64,000 nucleotides of DNA from assembly GCF_026627505.1 (NCBI RefSeq), contig NZ_JAPNLK010000037.1:17453-81452 (forward strand). The letters run 5' to 3'. Shown in pieces: positions 16,948 to 25,828 of this stretch. The notes below the pieces were generated by a model, which was not told where the DNA came from, did no database searches, and worked only from the letters and a program-made list of their open reading frames with translations. Within the stretch, counting starts at the first letter, position 1. The number at the start of each line of letters is the position of its first letter. A program made the translations under genes and the position numbers. This DNA comes from Streptomyces sp. H27-H5 (GTDB lineage Bacteria > Actinomycetota > Actinomycetes > Streptomycetales > Streptomycetaceae).

Positions 16948-17268
16948 GTGATCGCACCCGAGCACCTCACCGACCCAGCCGTCCGCGCCTTCGTCACCGC
17001 CGTGAACGCGGGCGACCGGGCGGCGTTCGACGCCGCCCTCGCCCCGGGCGCGACCATGTCGGACGACGGATCCGACCGGGACCTCGGCGAGTGGACCGAG
17101 AAGGAGGTCTTCTCCTCGGGCGGCCACATGGCCGTCGCCTCGCAGTCCGAGGACGGTCGCGCCCTCGTCGTCGACTACCGCAACGACACCTGGGGCGAGA
17201 TGCGGACCGCCTGGCGGTTCGACGTCACCGACGGCCGCGTCGGCCGCTTCGAGACCGGCCAGGCCTGA
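16948..17268 (+). CDS. small NTF2/SnoaL-like protein
   Basis: A 106-residue protein. GTG 16948 follows CGGAGGA at good spacing; the reading frame is open further upstream through the 10-bp repeat, but that part is low-complexity and not credible as protein. VRAFVTAVNAGDRAAFDAAL and the later beta-strands fit the nuclear-transport-factor-2-like fold. No catalytic residues are evident, so the function is unknown. Confidence 0.8.
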   Translation: MIAPEHLTDPAVRAFVTAVNAGDRAAFDAALAPGATMSDDGSDRDLGEWTEKEVFSSGGHMAVASQSEDGRALVVDYRNDTWGEMRTAWRFDVTDGRVGRFETGQA

Positions 17269-17478
17269 CCCGTGCCCCGGCCGGGCCCGGCCCCCTGGTT
17301 CGACCGGCCGGGCTCACCTCGGCGTCCGGCCGGCCCGCCGCCGCAACTGGCGTTCATCGGTTGGTATTCCGGGCGAATCGCGGAATCCGTCATCCTCGGG
17401 TCCGTCCCCCCCTGCCCGTACGGGTGAACGCGCGCCCGGTGTCGTTCCGGCCCGCCGGAAGGCCCCGTTGGGTCGGGC

Positions 17479-18108
17479 ATGAAGCGCACCCGCACCGCCG
17501 CTCTCGCCCTCGCCGCCGCCGTGGCCGCCCTCGCCCCCGCCGTCGGCCAGTCCGCGGCCACCGCCGCGCCGGCCACGGCGTACCTCCAGGACCCGGGCGG
17601 CGAGGAGAAGGCGATGAAGTCGATGTGGACCAAGGACGACATGCACAAGGTGGAGGCACAGTTCCGCTTCCACCCGTCGGTCCAGTACAAGACCGTCACC
17701 AAGCCCGGCCCCGACGGTGCCCGGGAGTACGAGCGGAAGGTCGCCGACCCCAAGACGCTGGCGTGGTCGCCCTCGTACGAGTTCGCGTGGGCGGTTTCCG
17801 ACTCCAAGCTGGTCAAGCGGGCGGTGACCACGAAGGACGGCAGGCACCCGCTCGTCGTGCACGCCGTGCTGCGCGACGCCAGGCGGGCCAAGGCGGGCGA
17901 GGTGCGGCAGGAGCTGACGGACCAGCCGGCGACGGGCCGCACGAAGGTCCCCGGCGGGAAGCGGATCGCCTGCGACACCGGGACCTACACGGTGGAGTGG
18001 TCGGTCACCCGGACCGGCTACGGGACGCTCACGGGCACGTTGAACTGGGATTCCGACTGCGGGCAGTACCGCACGGCGTTCTCGCAGGACAACGGCCGAC
18101 AGAAGTAG
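17479..18108 (+). CDS. secreted protein of unknown function
   Basis: A 209-residue protein with a clear signal peptide (KRTRT, an Ala/Leu core, cleavage near TAAPA). The mature part is charged and Lys/Asp rich with two Cys (RIACDTG, DSDCGQ) near the C-terminus that may pair. I recognise no family. A palindrome ATTCCG-9-CGGAAT lies about 110 bp upstream and may be regulatory. The ribosome-binding site is weak. Confidence 0.8.
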   Translation: MKRTRTAALALAAAVAALAPAVGQSAATAAPATAYLQDPGGEEKAMKSMWTKDDMHKVEAQFRFHPSVQYKTVTKPGPDGAREYERKVADPKTLAWSPSYEFAWAVSDSKLVKRAVTTKDGRHPLVVHAVLRDARRAKAGEVRQELTDQPATGRTKVPGGKRIACDTGTYTVEWSVTRTGYGTLTGTLNWDSDCGQYRTAFSQDNGRQK

Positions 18109-18186
18109 CGCGACGGGCTCGAAGGCCCGAAAAGGCCCGACGGACGGGACGGGCCGGGCAGGGGAACAGAGAAGGCAGGGGGAGGG

Positions 18187-18236
18187 GCCGGCCGCCCCGC
18201 GCACCTTGTGGGTGCTCGTCGGGCGGCAGGGCCGGC
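18187..18236. terminator. possible imperfect bidirectional terminator
   Basis: GCCGGCCGCCC (18187-18197) can pair with GGGCGGC and GCCGGC (18221-18236) with one bulge. It lies between two convergent genes and lacks a T tract. Confidence 0.4.
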
Positions 18237-18333
18237 TGGATCAAGTGCCGTGACTGCCATGGTGCCGCACGGGGTGGGATGCGGCAGGGGGCGAAAGTCC
18301 CCATTCCCAGGGGCTTTCCGTACGTCTCGTCGG

Positions 18334-19620
18334 TCAGCTCGTCCGGCCGGCCTCGGTCGCCTTCGCGGCGATGCCCTCCAGGACGGCCTTGGGGTCGCCG
18401 GACGGTTCCACGGCGCGACCGATGTTGCGCTTGATGGTGTCGCTGACGGTCACCCAGGACGGGTCGTTGACCGGGTAGAGCTGGGCGCCGCGCAAGGCGG
18501 TCAGGAACTGCACGTCGTTCTGGTCGAGGCCGCCGCCGGCCGGAGTGCGGGTGGCCGACACCGTCGAGGGCAGCAGGTGGTAACGCCCGGCGAAGTCGGT
18601 CAGGTTCTTGTCCTGGTAGACGAAGTCCAGGAACTTTCCGATCTCCTCGCGCTTGCCGTTCTGGTTGAACGCCATCATCCAGTCGGCGACACCGACCGTC
18701 GGCGGCGTCTCCCCGGAGCCCAGGGTGTCCGACACCGGCATCGAGACGGCGCGGACGGAGATGCCCTTGGCGCGCGCCTCGTGGGCGAGCGAGGGATAGC
18801 CGTTGAGCATGCCGACGTCTCCGCGCAGGAAGGCGGCGAACGCGTCGGCGCGGTTGAGCTGCGACGGCGGGACCGGCCCGGTCAGGCCCGGGGCGACCAG
18901 GGACTCCTTGATCCACTTGAAGGTCTGGATGTTCTGGTCGGAGGCCAGGCTGTAGTTGCCGCTGTTGTCGGAGTAGCCGCCTCCGTTGCTCAACTCCCAG
19001 ATCAGCGCCTCGGCGTGCGCCTCTTCCGGGCCGAGCGGCATGGCGTACGGGAACTTCACGCCGTTGTCCTTGAGCGCTTTGGCAGCCGTCTTCAGGTCGT
19101 TCCACGTCTTGGGTTCGCTCGTGACGCCGGCCTTGTCGAACAGCGCCTTGTTGTAGAAGAGCAGGCGGCTGCTCGCGACGAACGGCAGGCCGTACAGGGT
19201 GCTGCCGACCGTACCGGCCTCCGCGAGCGGTTGCAGGAAGTTCGCCTCGGCGGTGACCGAGAGCAGTTCGTCCGCGGAATAGAGCTTCCCCTGCGCGGCG
19301 AAGTCCGAGTAGGAGCCCATCAGGGCCATGTCCGGGGCCTTGCCGTCCCGGACCATGCGCGTGACCGCGCTGTCGATGTCCTCCCACGGAAGGAGCTGGA
19401 CCTCGACCTTGAGGCCGGGGTTGGCCTTGGTGAAATCGGTCGTCACCTTCTCCCAGAAGGCCTTGGAACTGTTGCCGGGACCGTCGCCGTATTCGGCGGC
19501 GACGAGCCGCAGTGTGCCGGCGTCACCGGCGTCCTCGCCGGAACTACCGCAGCCGGCAAGCGGGATGAGCAGGCCCAGAACGGCCGCCCCGGTCGTCGCG
19601 GTGAACGTTGTTCGTCGCAC
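18334..19620 (-). CDS. extracellular sugar-binding lipoprotein (ABC transporter SBP), orphan
   Basis: A 428-residue family 1 solute-binding protein. A signal peptide ends in the lipobox IPLAGC. WEDIDSAVTRMVRDGKAPDM, YGLPFVASSRLLFYNKALF and the late WMMAFNQNGKR are typical of sugar binding proteins. It captures a carbohydrate outside the cell for an ABC importer. No permease or ATPase gene lies beside it, so it must use a transporter encoded elsewhere (MsiK-type ATPases are shared in Streptomyces). Confidence 0.9.
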   Translation of the reverse strand: MRRTTFTATTGAAVLGLLIPLAGCGSSGEDAGDAGTLRLVAAEYGDGPGNSSKAFWEKVTTDFTKANPGLKVEVQLLPWEDIDSAVTRMVRDGKAPDMALMGSYSDFAAQGKLYSADELLSVTAEANFLQPLAEAGTVGSTLYGLPFVASSRLLFYNKALFDKAGVTSEPKTWNDLKTAAKALKDNGVKFPYAMPLGPEEAHAEALIWELSNGGGYSDNSGNYSLASDQNIQTFKWIKESLVAPGLTGPVPPSQLNRADAFAAFLRGDVGMLNGYPSLAHEARAKGISVRAVSMPVSDTLGSGETPPTVGVADWMMAFNQNGKREEIGKFLDFVYQDKNLTDFAGRYHLLPSTVSATRTPAGGGLDQNDVQFLTALRGAQLYPVNDPSWVTVSDTIKRNIGRAVEPSGDPKAVLEGIAAKATEAGRTS

Positions 19621-19916
19621 GGGTGGGTTCCCCTGATTTTCTTTTGATTCCCGTTGTTACTTATGAGTCACTCCGGGCCGGGGTGTCCCTCCGTGGCCCG
19701 TTGGCCGGAATTCTCTCCTGAGGGTGGGGCGGTTGATTCCATTGGGGTGGCGGTTGTGGTCAATGCTCCAACCGAGGCCATTCCGCATGGTGTTTTCCGA
19801 TATGTGATCCACAATTCCCACGCGCGTAGACATACCGAAAAGCCCGTTTCCGGCCGGGAAACGGCCTGTCGGGGCGTCGGGCGGTCAGGCCGGCCGGACG
19901 CCGGTCCTCGGAACGG
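19621..19916. other. AT-richer promoter region of the binding protein; hairpin at 19843
   Basis: The sequence just upstream of the lipoprotein start is unusually AT-rich for this genome (TTTTCTTTTG, TTACTTATGAGTC) and should hold its promoter and operator. CCGTTTCC-GGCCG-GGAAACGG near 19843-19866 is a hairpin that may terminate the neighbouring transcript. No gene is supported. Confidence 0.5.
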
Positions 19917-20534
19917 TCAGTCGGCGAAATCGCCCGCGTAGGGGTCCGGCTCGCCCGTCTCCGGGTTGCGGCCCTCCTGCCAACGACGCTGGGCCTTGCG
20001 CCAGTGGACGAAGCTCAGGTGGCCGCCGTCCCAGAAGGTGATGCTGACGGGACTCACGTCGAACTCGTCCGAGCACAGCCGGAGCAGGAATTCGGCCATG
20101 CCGTACGGATACACCGCGAAGGACTCGGCGGTGTGCCGCCCGACCACCAGAACCGGCCAGCGGTCGGGGTCGGGATCGGTCGTCAGCCAGCACAGGATGT
20201 CCGAGCCGCCCGTGACCCCCCACGCGATGATGGACTCCGGGTCCACGTCGAAGACGGCCCGGCCGCCCTCGGTCTTCCAGACCTGACGGGCGTTGGCGGT
20301 CTCCTCGGCCATCTCGGCCGGATCCCACTGGAGTCCGGGCTTGGGCAGCGGCAGCAGGATGCCGGCCTCGCCGTTGATGGACCCGGAGCCGAAGCGCCCC
20401 ATGAACGCGATGAAGTCGGCCGGGAACCTCGTCCCCCAGGCCGCCTCGGCGGCCCGCCAGTCGATGTCCTCGTCGGCGCCGTGCGTCGCCGGCATGATCT
20501 GCTCCAGCGCCTTGATCCGCGCGTTCTCCGTCAT
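19917..20534 (-). CDS. SMI1/KNR4 (SUKH) family protein
   Basis: A 205-residue protein with the SUKH-1 hallmarks: WRAAEAAWGTRFPADFIAFM near the N-terminus, IIAWGVTGGSDILCW in the middle and PVLVVGRHTAESFAVYP. Many SUKH proteins neutralise secreted or contact-dependent toxins; others are cellular scaffolds. No toxin gene is adjacent here, so it is an orphan immunity-like protein or a housekeeping member. The ATG has GGGGAG upstream. Confidence 0.82.
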   Translation of the reverse strand: MTENARIKALEQIMPATHGADEDIDWRAAEAAWGTRFPADFIAFMGRFGSGSINGEAGILLPLPKPGLQWDPAEMAEETANARQVWKTEGGRAVFDVDPESIIAWGVTGGSDILCWLTTDPDPDRWPVLVVGRHTAESFAVYPYGMAEFLLRLCSDEFDVSPVSITFWDGGHLSFVHWRKAQRRWQEGRNPETGEPDPYAGDFAD

Positions 20535-20615
20535 GCCGCTCCCCTGACACCCCAGCTCAACCGCCCCAACCTACCCCCGAGGCGGTTCACCGCCTAGCGA
20601 GAGATGAGACGGACG

Positions 20616-20993
20616 TCAGGTTCCGCCTCCGACCGGACGCGGTTCCACCTCCACCCGGGCCCCGACCCGCAGGCCCCAGCCCGCCATCGCGCCCGCCTCG
20701 GCCTCCAGGACGTGCCGGGAGCGCGGCCGGGGCCACCCCAGCCGGCCGGGGACCATCATGGCCAGGGCGATCACGTCGAGGTTCCGGTCGAGGTACGCGA
20801 CGTCGATCGCGAACCGCATCCGGAACGTGTGCACGCTGCCCGCCGGCGTCAACAACAGCGCCCCCGCGATCCCGCCGCGCCCGAGCAGGCCGCGGGTGCG
20901 GGCCCGGTAGGAGGCGGCGATCTCCAACGGCACCGGCGCCCCGTCCGTCCCGACGACGCGCAGGACGGCTCCGCCGTCACGCCAACGCCCCAT
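20616..20993 (-). CDS. DUF192 family protein
   Basis: A 125-residue protein of the DUF192/COG1430 family. Visible family features are RTRGLLGR (LMFR-like segment), GSVHTFRMRFAIDVAYLD (the xHTxxMxFxIDVxFLD core) and RHVLEAEAG. ATG 20993 gives the family's usual length; the longer in-frame extension is Arg/Ala-rich and unlikely. The function is unknown. It is divergent from the prepilin peptidase gene. Confidence 0.85.
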   Translation of the reverse strand: MGRWRDGGAVLRVVGTDGAPVPLEIAASYRARTRGLLGRGGIAGALLLTPAGSVHTFRMRFAIDVAYLDRNLDVIALAMMVPGRLGWPRPRSRHVLEAEAGAMAGWGLRVGARVEVEPRPVGGGT

Positions 20994-21136
20994 GTCCCGG
21001 CCCCTTTCCGCCCGCCCCGCCCGCCCCGCCCGACTGTCGGACGCGTCCGACCGTCCGTCCCGTCCGGGTGGCCAGGGTAGGGGCAATGGGTCCCCGGGCC
21101 CATGCCCCCACGAGGGGCCGGGCCTACGGTCGGCGG

Positions 21137-21988
21137 ATGGGCCTGGTCGTGATCATCCTCGCCGCCGCGTACGGAGCGGGCGCGGGTCTGCTGCTGCCGC
21201 GCGCGGCGTACCGGCTGTCCGTGGAGCCGGGGGAGCCCTGGCGGGACTCCTGCCCCGACGGGCATCCGCTCCCGGGCTGGGTGGGGCGCGCCCGCTGCCG
21301 CCTCCCCGGAGCGCCGGCCGTGTCCCCGCCGGCGCCCGCGCCCACCAGCCCCGGCCCCGGGGCGGGAGCGCCGCCGGCGGGGCCCGTCCCGGCGGCTCCC
21401 GGCGCCCCGACCACCGGCGGGCGCCCCGACCCGCCGTACCACCGCTACGGGGTCCGCCCCGCGGGGGTCGTGTGCCTGGTCGCCGGGGTCTGCGCGCTGC
21501 TCGCGTGGGCCGTCGGGGTGCGGCCCGAGGCGGTGGCGTTCGTGGGGCTCGCGCCCGGGTTCGTCCTGCTCGGCCTGGTCGACGTCGCCGTGCACCGGCT
21601 GCCGGACCCGCTGACCCTGCCGCTCGCCGCGGCCGCGGTCGTGCTGCTGGGATGCGCCGGGGCCCTGCCGGGCGCCGCCGGGTCCTGGCGGTCGGCGCTG
21701 CTCGGCGCGGCCGCGCTCGCGGGGGCGTACCTGGTGCTGTTCCTGATCCACCCCGCCGGCATGGGCTTCGGGGACGTCAAGCTGGCGCTGTCCCTCGGGG
21801 TCGCTCTTGGGTGGTACGGCAGGGGGGTATGGGTGGCCGGGGCGTTCCTGGGCTTCCTCTACGGGGCCGTGTACGGCCTGGGCCTGCTGCTGCGCGGCCG
21901 TGCGGGGCGCCGGACGGCCTTCCCGTTCGGCCCCTTCATGGCGGCCGGCGCGCTCACCGGAGTGCTGCTGGGCGGATTCGGAGCGTAA
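21137..21988 (+). CDS. type IV prepilin peptidase (A24 family)
   Basis: A 283-residue integral membrane aspartic protease with about seven hydrophobic segments. The active-site pair is visible as LVDVAVHRLPD (first Asp) and GFGDVKLAL (GxGD motif). A Pro/Ala/Gly-rich loop replaces the cytosolic zinc-binding domain of enterobacterial enzymes. It should process the Flp pilin and TadE pseudopilins of the locus 10 kb away, the only pilin genes in the window. ATG 21137 is the preferred start. A 6C-like small RNA follows. Confidence 0.88.
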   Translation: MGLVVIILAAAYGAGAGLLLPRAAYRLSVEPGEPWRDSCPDGHPLPGWVGRARCRLPGAPAVSPPAPAPTSPGPGAGAPPAGPVPAAPGAPTTGGRPDPPYHRYGVRPAGVVCLVAGVCALLAWAVGVRPEAVAFVGLAPGFVLLGLVDVAVHRLPDPLTLPLAAAAVVLLGCAGALPGAAGSWRSALLGAAALAGAYLVLFLIHPAGMGFGDVKLALSLGVALGWYGRGVWVAGAFLGFLYGAVYGLGLLLRGRAGRRTAFPFGPFMAAGALTGVLLGGFGA

Positions 21989-21993
21989 TCGTT

Positions 21994-22022
21994 TTGCGTC
22001 AATGCACGCATCACGCTTTACG
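21994..22022 (+). promoter_or_regulatory. promoter of the small RNA
   Basis: TTGCGT at 21994-21999 and TTTACG at 22017-22022, spaced 17 bp. Confidence 0.5.
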
Positions 22023-22091
22023 AAGGGTTATGGTGGAACCCCCCCCTCGGGCCGGTCCGTATCCCCCCCACGGACCGGCCCGTTTTTTGTT
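22018..22091 (+). ncRNA. 6C RNA (small RNA with two C-loop hairpins)
   Basis: Immediately after the prepilin peptidase gene lie two C-tract elements: eight Cs at about 22039-22046, flanked by CGAAGGG upstream and CTCG downstream, and a second hairpin with a perfect 12-bp stem (22049-22060 with 22070-22081) whose loop is ATCCCCCCC. A GTTTTTTG tract follows. The pair of stem-loops with at least six loop cytosines and a terminal U tract is the definition of the actinobacterial 6C RNA, which probably pairs with G-rich mRNA leaders. The second hairpin also terminates transcription. Confidence 0.78.
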
Positions 22092-22130
22092 TTCCCGCGC
22101 CTGTTCCTGACGGCGCGGCATCAGCGCAGG

Positions 22131-23168
22131 TCAGCCGCGCTGGGCCCAGATGTTGGCGCCGGGGGTGGAGACGGCGAGGGAATCGATCTCCTTCAACTCC
22201 TGCTCCGTGAGCGGCGCACCGGCCAGCGCGGCCACGTTCTCCTCCAACTGCTTCACGCTCGACGCGCCGATCAGAGCCGACGTCATGCGCTCGTCGCGCA
22301 GCACCCAGTTCAGCGCCAACTGCGCCAACGACTGCCCGCGCCGCCCCGCGATCTCGTTCAGTCCCTTGAGCCGGCGCAGGACGTCGTCCGAGAGCAGGTC
22401 CGGGTTGAGGGACTTGCCCTGGCTGGCCCGCGAGCCCTCCGGGATGCCCTTCAGGTACTTGGCCGTCAGGAGGCCCTGGGCGAGCGGCGCGAAGGAGATG
22501 CAGCCCATGCCGGCCTCCTCCAGGGTGTCCAGCAGCCCGTCCTCCTCCGTCCAGCGGTTGATCATGGAGTACGAGGGCTGGTGGATGAGCGGGCGCACGC
22601 CCATGTCGCGCAGGATCCGCGCGGCCTCGGCCGTCTGCTCGGCCGTGTACGAGGACACGCCCACGTAGAGGGCCTTGCCCTGCCGGACCGCGGACGCCAG
22701 GGCGCCCATGGTCTCCTCCAGCGGGGTCTCCGGGTCGAAGCGGTGCGAGTAGAAGATGTCGACGTAATCGACGCCCATCCGCTTCAGCGAGGCGTCCAGC
22801 GAGCCGAGCAGGTACTTGCGGCTGCCCCACTCGCCGTACGGGCCGGCGTGCATCAGGTAGCCGGCCTTGGTGGAGAGCACCAGCTCCTCGCGGTGGGACG
22901 CGAAGTCCTGCGCGAAGATCTTGCCGAAGTTGAGCTCGGCGGACCCGGGCGGCGGTCCGTAGTTGTTGGCCAGGTCGAAATGGGTGACACCCAGGTCGAA
23001 GGCCCGGCGCAGGATCGCCCGCTGGGGCGCCAGGGACGTGTCGTCGCCGAAGTTGTGCCAGAGGCCGAGGGAGATGGCGGGGAGCTTGAGGCCGCTGTGG
23101 CCGGTGCGCCGGTACTCCATGGAGTCGTAGCGCGAGGGCTCTGCCCGATAGGGATTGGTATCAGTCAC
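22131..23168 (-). CDS. aldo/keto reductase (YghZ / L-glyceraldehyde 3-phosphate reductase type)
   Basis: A 345-residue NADPH-dependent reductase with a TIM barrel. GTG 23168 has GGGAGGA at 5-bp spacing, so the longer open frame is rejected. The catalytic tetrad is visible: Asp in THFDLANNYG, Tyr in the same segment, Lys in VLSTKAGY and His in IFYSHRFDP. The C-terminal cofactor segment (ALIGASSVKQLEEN) binds the NADP phosphate. The length and PPPGSAELNFG loop fit the YghZ subgroup that reduces methylglyoxal and glyceraldehyde phosphate. Confidence 0.9.
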   Translation of the reverse strand: MTDTNPYRAEPSRYDSMEYRRTGHSGLKLPAISLGLWHNFGDDTSLAPQRAILRRAFDLGVTHFDLANNYGPPPGSAELNFGKIFAQDFASHREELVLSTKAGYLMHAGPYGEWGSRKYLLGSLDASLKRMGVDYVDIFYSHRFDPETPLEETMGALASAVRQGKALYVGVSSYTAEQTAEAARILRDMGVRPLIHQPSYSMINRWTEEDGLLDTLEEAGMGCISFAPLAQGLLTAKYLKGIPEGSRASQGKSLNPDLLSDDVLRRLKGLNEIAGRRGQSLAQLALNWVLRDERMTSALIGASSVKQLEENVAALAGAPLTEQELKEIDSLAVSTPGANIWAQRG

Positions 23169-23217
23169 GTTGTCCTCCCTATCACGGACTTGTGACCGAC
23201 CGAGTTGGGTACCCCAT

Positions 23218-23238
23218 GCCACATCCCAGTAATGTGGC
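23218..23238. promoter_or_regulatory. palindrome between the reductase and uppS
   Basis: GCCACAT-CCCAGTA-ATGTGGC, perfect 7-bp arms, in the divergent intergenic region. It is a candidate operator; the regulator is unknown. Confidence 0.5.
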
Positions 23239-23293
23239 GGACTCGGGGGACCGCAATTCGCACGGGGGCATTGCACGGAGGGGCTGGAAGATC

Positions 23294-24055
23294 GTGAAGC
23301 TGCGCGACCTGGTGTACAGGCTCTACGCACGCCGGGTGGAAGGCCGACTCGACCATGACGAGGCGCCCAAGCACATCGGCGTCATCCTGGACGGGAACCG
23401 GCGCTGGGCGAAGGCGTCCGGAGGAACCACGGAGCAGGGCCACCAGGCCGGAGCCGACAAGATCTCCGAGATGCTGGGCTGGTGCACCGAGACGGACGTC
23501 GAGGTCGTCACCCTCTGGATGCTCTCCACGGACAATCTGGACCGCCCCGAGGTCGAGCTGCGCCCGCTGCTCAACATCATCGAGAACACCGTGCGGGGCC
23601 TCGCGGCGGACGGCCGCTGGCGCGTCCACCACGTCGGCAACCTCGACATCCTCCCCGAGCGGACCCAGTCCGTGCTGAAGGAGGCCGAGCAGGCCACGCA
23701 CGACGTCGACGGGATACTGGTCAACGTCGCGGTCGGCTACGGCGGCCGCCAGGAGATCGCCGACGCGGTCCGCTCGCTGTTGCTGGAGCACGCCTCGAAG
23801 GGCACCTCCTTCGAGGAGCTGGCCGAGGTCCTCGACATCGACCACATCGCGGAGCACCTCTACACCCGGGGTCAGCCCGACCCGGACCTCGTCATCCGCA
23901 CCAGCGGCGAACAGCGGCTGTCCGGGTTCATGCTCTGGCAGAGCGCGCATTCGGAGTACTACTTCTGCGACGTGTTCTGGCCGGCCTTCCGCAAGGTCGA
24001 CTTCCTCCGGGCGCTGCGCGACTACGCCGCCCGCCACCGGCGGTACGGGAGCTGA
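23294..24055 (+). CDS. uppS: undecaprenyl diphosphate synthase (cis-prenyltransferase)
   Basis: A 253-residue cytoplasmic enzyme that adds isopentenyl units to an allylic diphosphate to make the lipid carrier for peptidoglycan precursors. Motifs include GVILDGNRRWAK (catalytic Asp33), TLWMLSTDNLDRP, NVAVGYGGRQEI and DLVIRTSGEQRLSGFMLWQ. I choose GTG 23294 because it gives the usual length; upstream starts run into the regulatory region. Streptomyces carry two such genes, and this one may be the non-essential or long-chain copy. Confidence 0.92.
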   Translation: MKLRDLVYRLYARRVEGRLDHDEAPKHIGVILDGNRRWAKASGGTTEQGHQAGADKISEMLGWCTETDVEVVTLWMLSTDNLDRPEVELRPLLNIIENTVRGLAADGRWRVHHVGNLDILPERTQSVLKEAEQATHDVDGILVNVAVGYGGRQEIADAVRSLLLEHASKGTSFEELAEVLDIDHIAEHLYTRGQPDPDLVIRTSGEQRLSGFMLWQSAHSEYYFCDVFWPAFRKVDFLRALRDYAARHRRYGS

Positions 24056-24418
24056 TCCCCGGACGGCGGGATCCTCCCGGGGAGTTCGCCGCGACCGCGC
24101 TCCCTCCGGCCCGACACCTCCCCGCGCGTTCCGTCGTCCCCCTCTCAAGCCTTCACCAGGGGTTCACCGAGCGTCCGTCATATGCCATGGCATGGCCTTG
24201 CCCGTTCGAGGGCATAACCCTGGCAGGTCGACGTCCGATCCACGGGTGTCGAGTCTCAGCGGACGGCATGGGGTCGTCCGCCCGGGAGGCCCTTTGCACC
24301 AGGACGCACGTGCGGTTCGCACGGACGGAGTGGAGGGCCGGGAATCGGCCCGCGCATGGGTGCCGATGACCGGTCCGGTCTTCATGGCCCGACCTCTTCC
24401 GAGGGGGTACGTCCTTCC
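24056..24418. other. intergenic region upstream of the PhoH gene
   Basis: A 363-bp region without a supported gene. It contains a palindrome ATGCCATGGCAT (about 24182-24193) and a Shine-Dalgarno-like GAGGGGG at 24401-24407 serving the PhoH gene. Confidence 0.45.
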
Positions 24419-25735
24419 GTGGTGACCAGCACAAAGCGCCGCCTGCCCGACAGGCGGACCTACGTCCTCGACACCAGCGTCCTGCTGGCAGACCCCAACG
24501 CGATCTCCCGCTTCGACGAGCACGAGGTCGTGCTCCCGATCGTGGTGATCACCGAGCTGGAGGCAAAGAGGCACCATCCCGAACTCGGCTACTTCGCGCG
24601 CCAGGCCCTCCGCCTGCTCGACGACTTCCGGGTCCGGTACGGACGTCTCGACGCCCCCATCCCGCTGGGCGATCTGGGTGGCACCCTGCGTGTCGAGCTC
24701 AACCACTCCGACCCGGGTGTCCTGCCCGCCGGCTTCAGACTGGGGGACAACGACTCGCGGATCCTCGCCGTCGCCCGCAATCTCCAGGCCGAGGGCTACG
24801 ACGTCACGGTGGTCTCGAAGGATCTCCCGCTGCGCATCAAGGCCTCCTCCGTGGGGCTGCTCGCCGAGGAGTACCGGGCGGAGCTCGCCATCACCGATGC
24901 CGGATGGACCGGCATGAGCGAGCTGGCCCTCTCCGGCGAACAGGTGGACCTGCTCTTCTCGGAGGAGCGGCTCTACGTGCCGGAGGTCGCCGAGTTGCCC
25001 GTCCACACCGGACTGGTCCTCCAGTCCGAACGGGGCAAGGCGCTGGGCCGGGTCACGGCCGACGGCAACGTGAAGCTCGTACGGGGCGACCGCGAGGCCT
25101 TCGGGCTGCACGGCCGCAGCGCCGAGCAGCGCATCGCCCTCGACCTGTTGCTCGACCCGGAGATCGGCATCCTCTCGATGGGCGGCCGGGCCGGCACCGG
25201 AAAGTCGGCGCTCGCGCTGTGCGCGGGCCTGGAGGCCGTGCTGGAGCGGAGGCAGCATCAGAAGGTGATGGTCTTCCGGCCGCTGTACGCGGTGGGCGGC
25301 CAGGACCTCGGCTACCTGCCCGGGGACGCCTCCGAGAAGATGAGCCCGTGGGCGCAGGCGGTGTTCGACACGCTCTCGGCGGTCGCCGGACGCGAGGTCA
25401 TCGAGGAGGTGCTGAACCGCGGGATGCTCGAAGTCCTGCCGCTCACCCACATCCGCGGTCGTTCCCTGCACGACGCCTTCGTGATCGTGGACGAGGCGCA
25501 GTCGCTGGAACGGAACGTGCTGCTGACGATGCTGTCCCGGATCGGCGCCAACTCGCGGGTCGTGCTGACCCACGACGTGGCGCAGCGGGACAACCTGAGG
25601 GTGGGCCGGTACGACGGAGTGGTCGCCGTCGTTGAGAAGCTGAAGGGCCATCCGCTCTTCGCGCACATCACGCTGACTCGTTCCGAGCGTTCGCCGATCG
25701 CCGCGCTCGTCACGGAGATGCTGGAGACCCTGTAA
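24419..25735 (+). CDS. phoH: PIN-PhoH ATPase/ribonuclease
   Basis: A 438-residue two-domain protein. Residues 10-150 are a PIN nuclease domain (TYVLDTSVLLADP, VITELEAK, GDNDSRILAVA, each with an acidic metal ligand). Residues 225-438 are a PhoH P-loop ATPase: Walker A GGRAGTGKSALAL, Walker B FVIVDEAQSL and QRDNL near the end. PhoH2-type proteins are RNA helicase-nucleases, in mycobacteria linked to a small upstream antitoxin; I see no such gene here. GTG 24419 and GTG 24422 are both possible starts. Confidence 0.9.
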   Translation: MVTSTKRRLPDRRTYVLDTSVLLADPNAISRFDEHEVVLPIVVITELEAKRHHPELGYFARQALRLLDDFRVRYGRLDAPIPLGDLGGTLRVELNHSDPGVLPAGFRLGDNDSRILAVARNLQAEGYDVTVVSKDLPLRIKASSVGLLAEEYRAELAITDAGWTGMSELALSGEQVDLLFSEERLYVPEVAELPVHTGLVLQSERGKALGRVTADGNVKLVRGDREAFGLHGRSAEQRIALDLLLDPEIGILSMGGRAGTGKSALALCAGLEAVLERRQHQKVMVFRPLYAVGGQDLGYLPGDASEKMSPWAQAVFDTLSAVAGREVIEEVLNRGMLEVLPLTHIRGRSLHDAFVIVDEAQSLERNVLLTMLSRIGANSRVVLTHDVAQRDNLRVGRYDGVVAVVEKLKGHPLFAHITLTRSERSPIAALVTEMLETL

Positions 25736-25777
25736 CCGCAAAGGGGACAGAACCCCCATAGTGGGAAGTAGAGTTGG

Positions 25778-25820
25778 CGCCGCCCGGCAAAGGCCCAGAA
25801 GCCTAGCCGGGCGGCGTTGT
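25778..25820 (+). terminator. terminator after the PhoH gene
   Basis: Perfect 11-bp stem CGCCGCCCGGC (25778-25788) with GCCGGGCGGCG (25806-25816), then TTGTG. Confidence 0.8.
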
Positions 25821-25828
25821 GCTGCACA

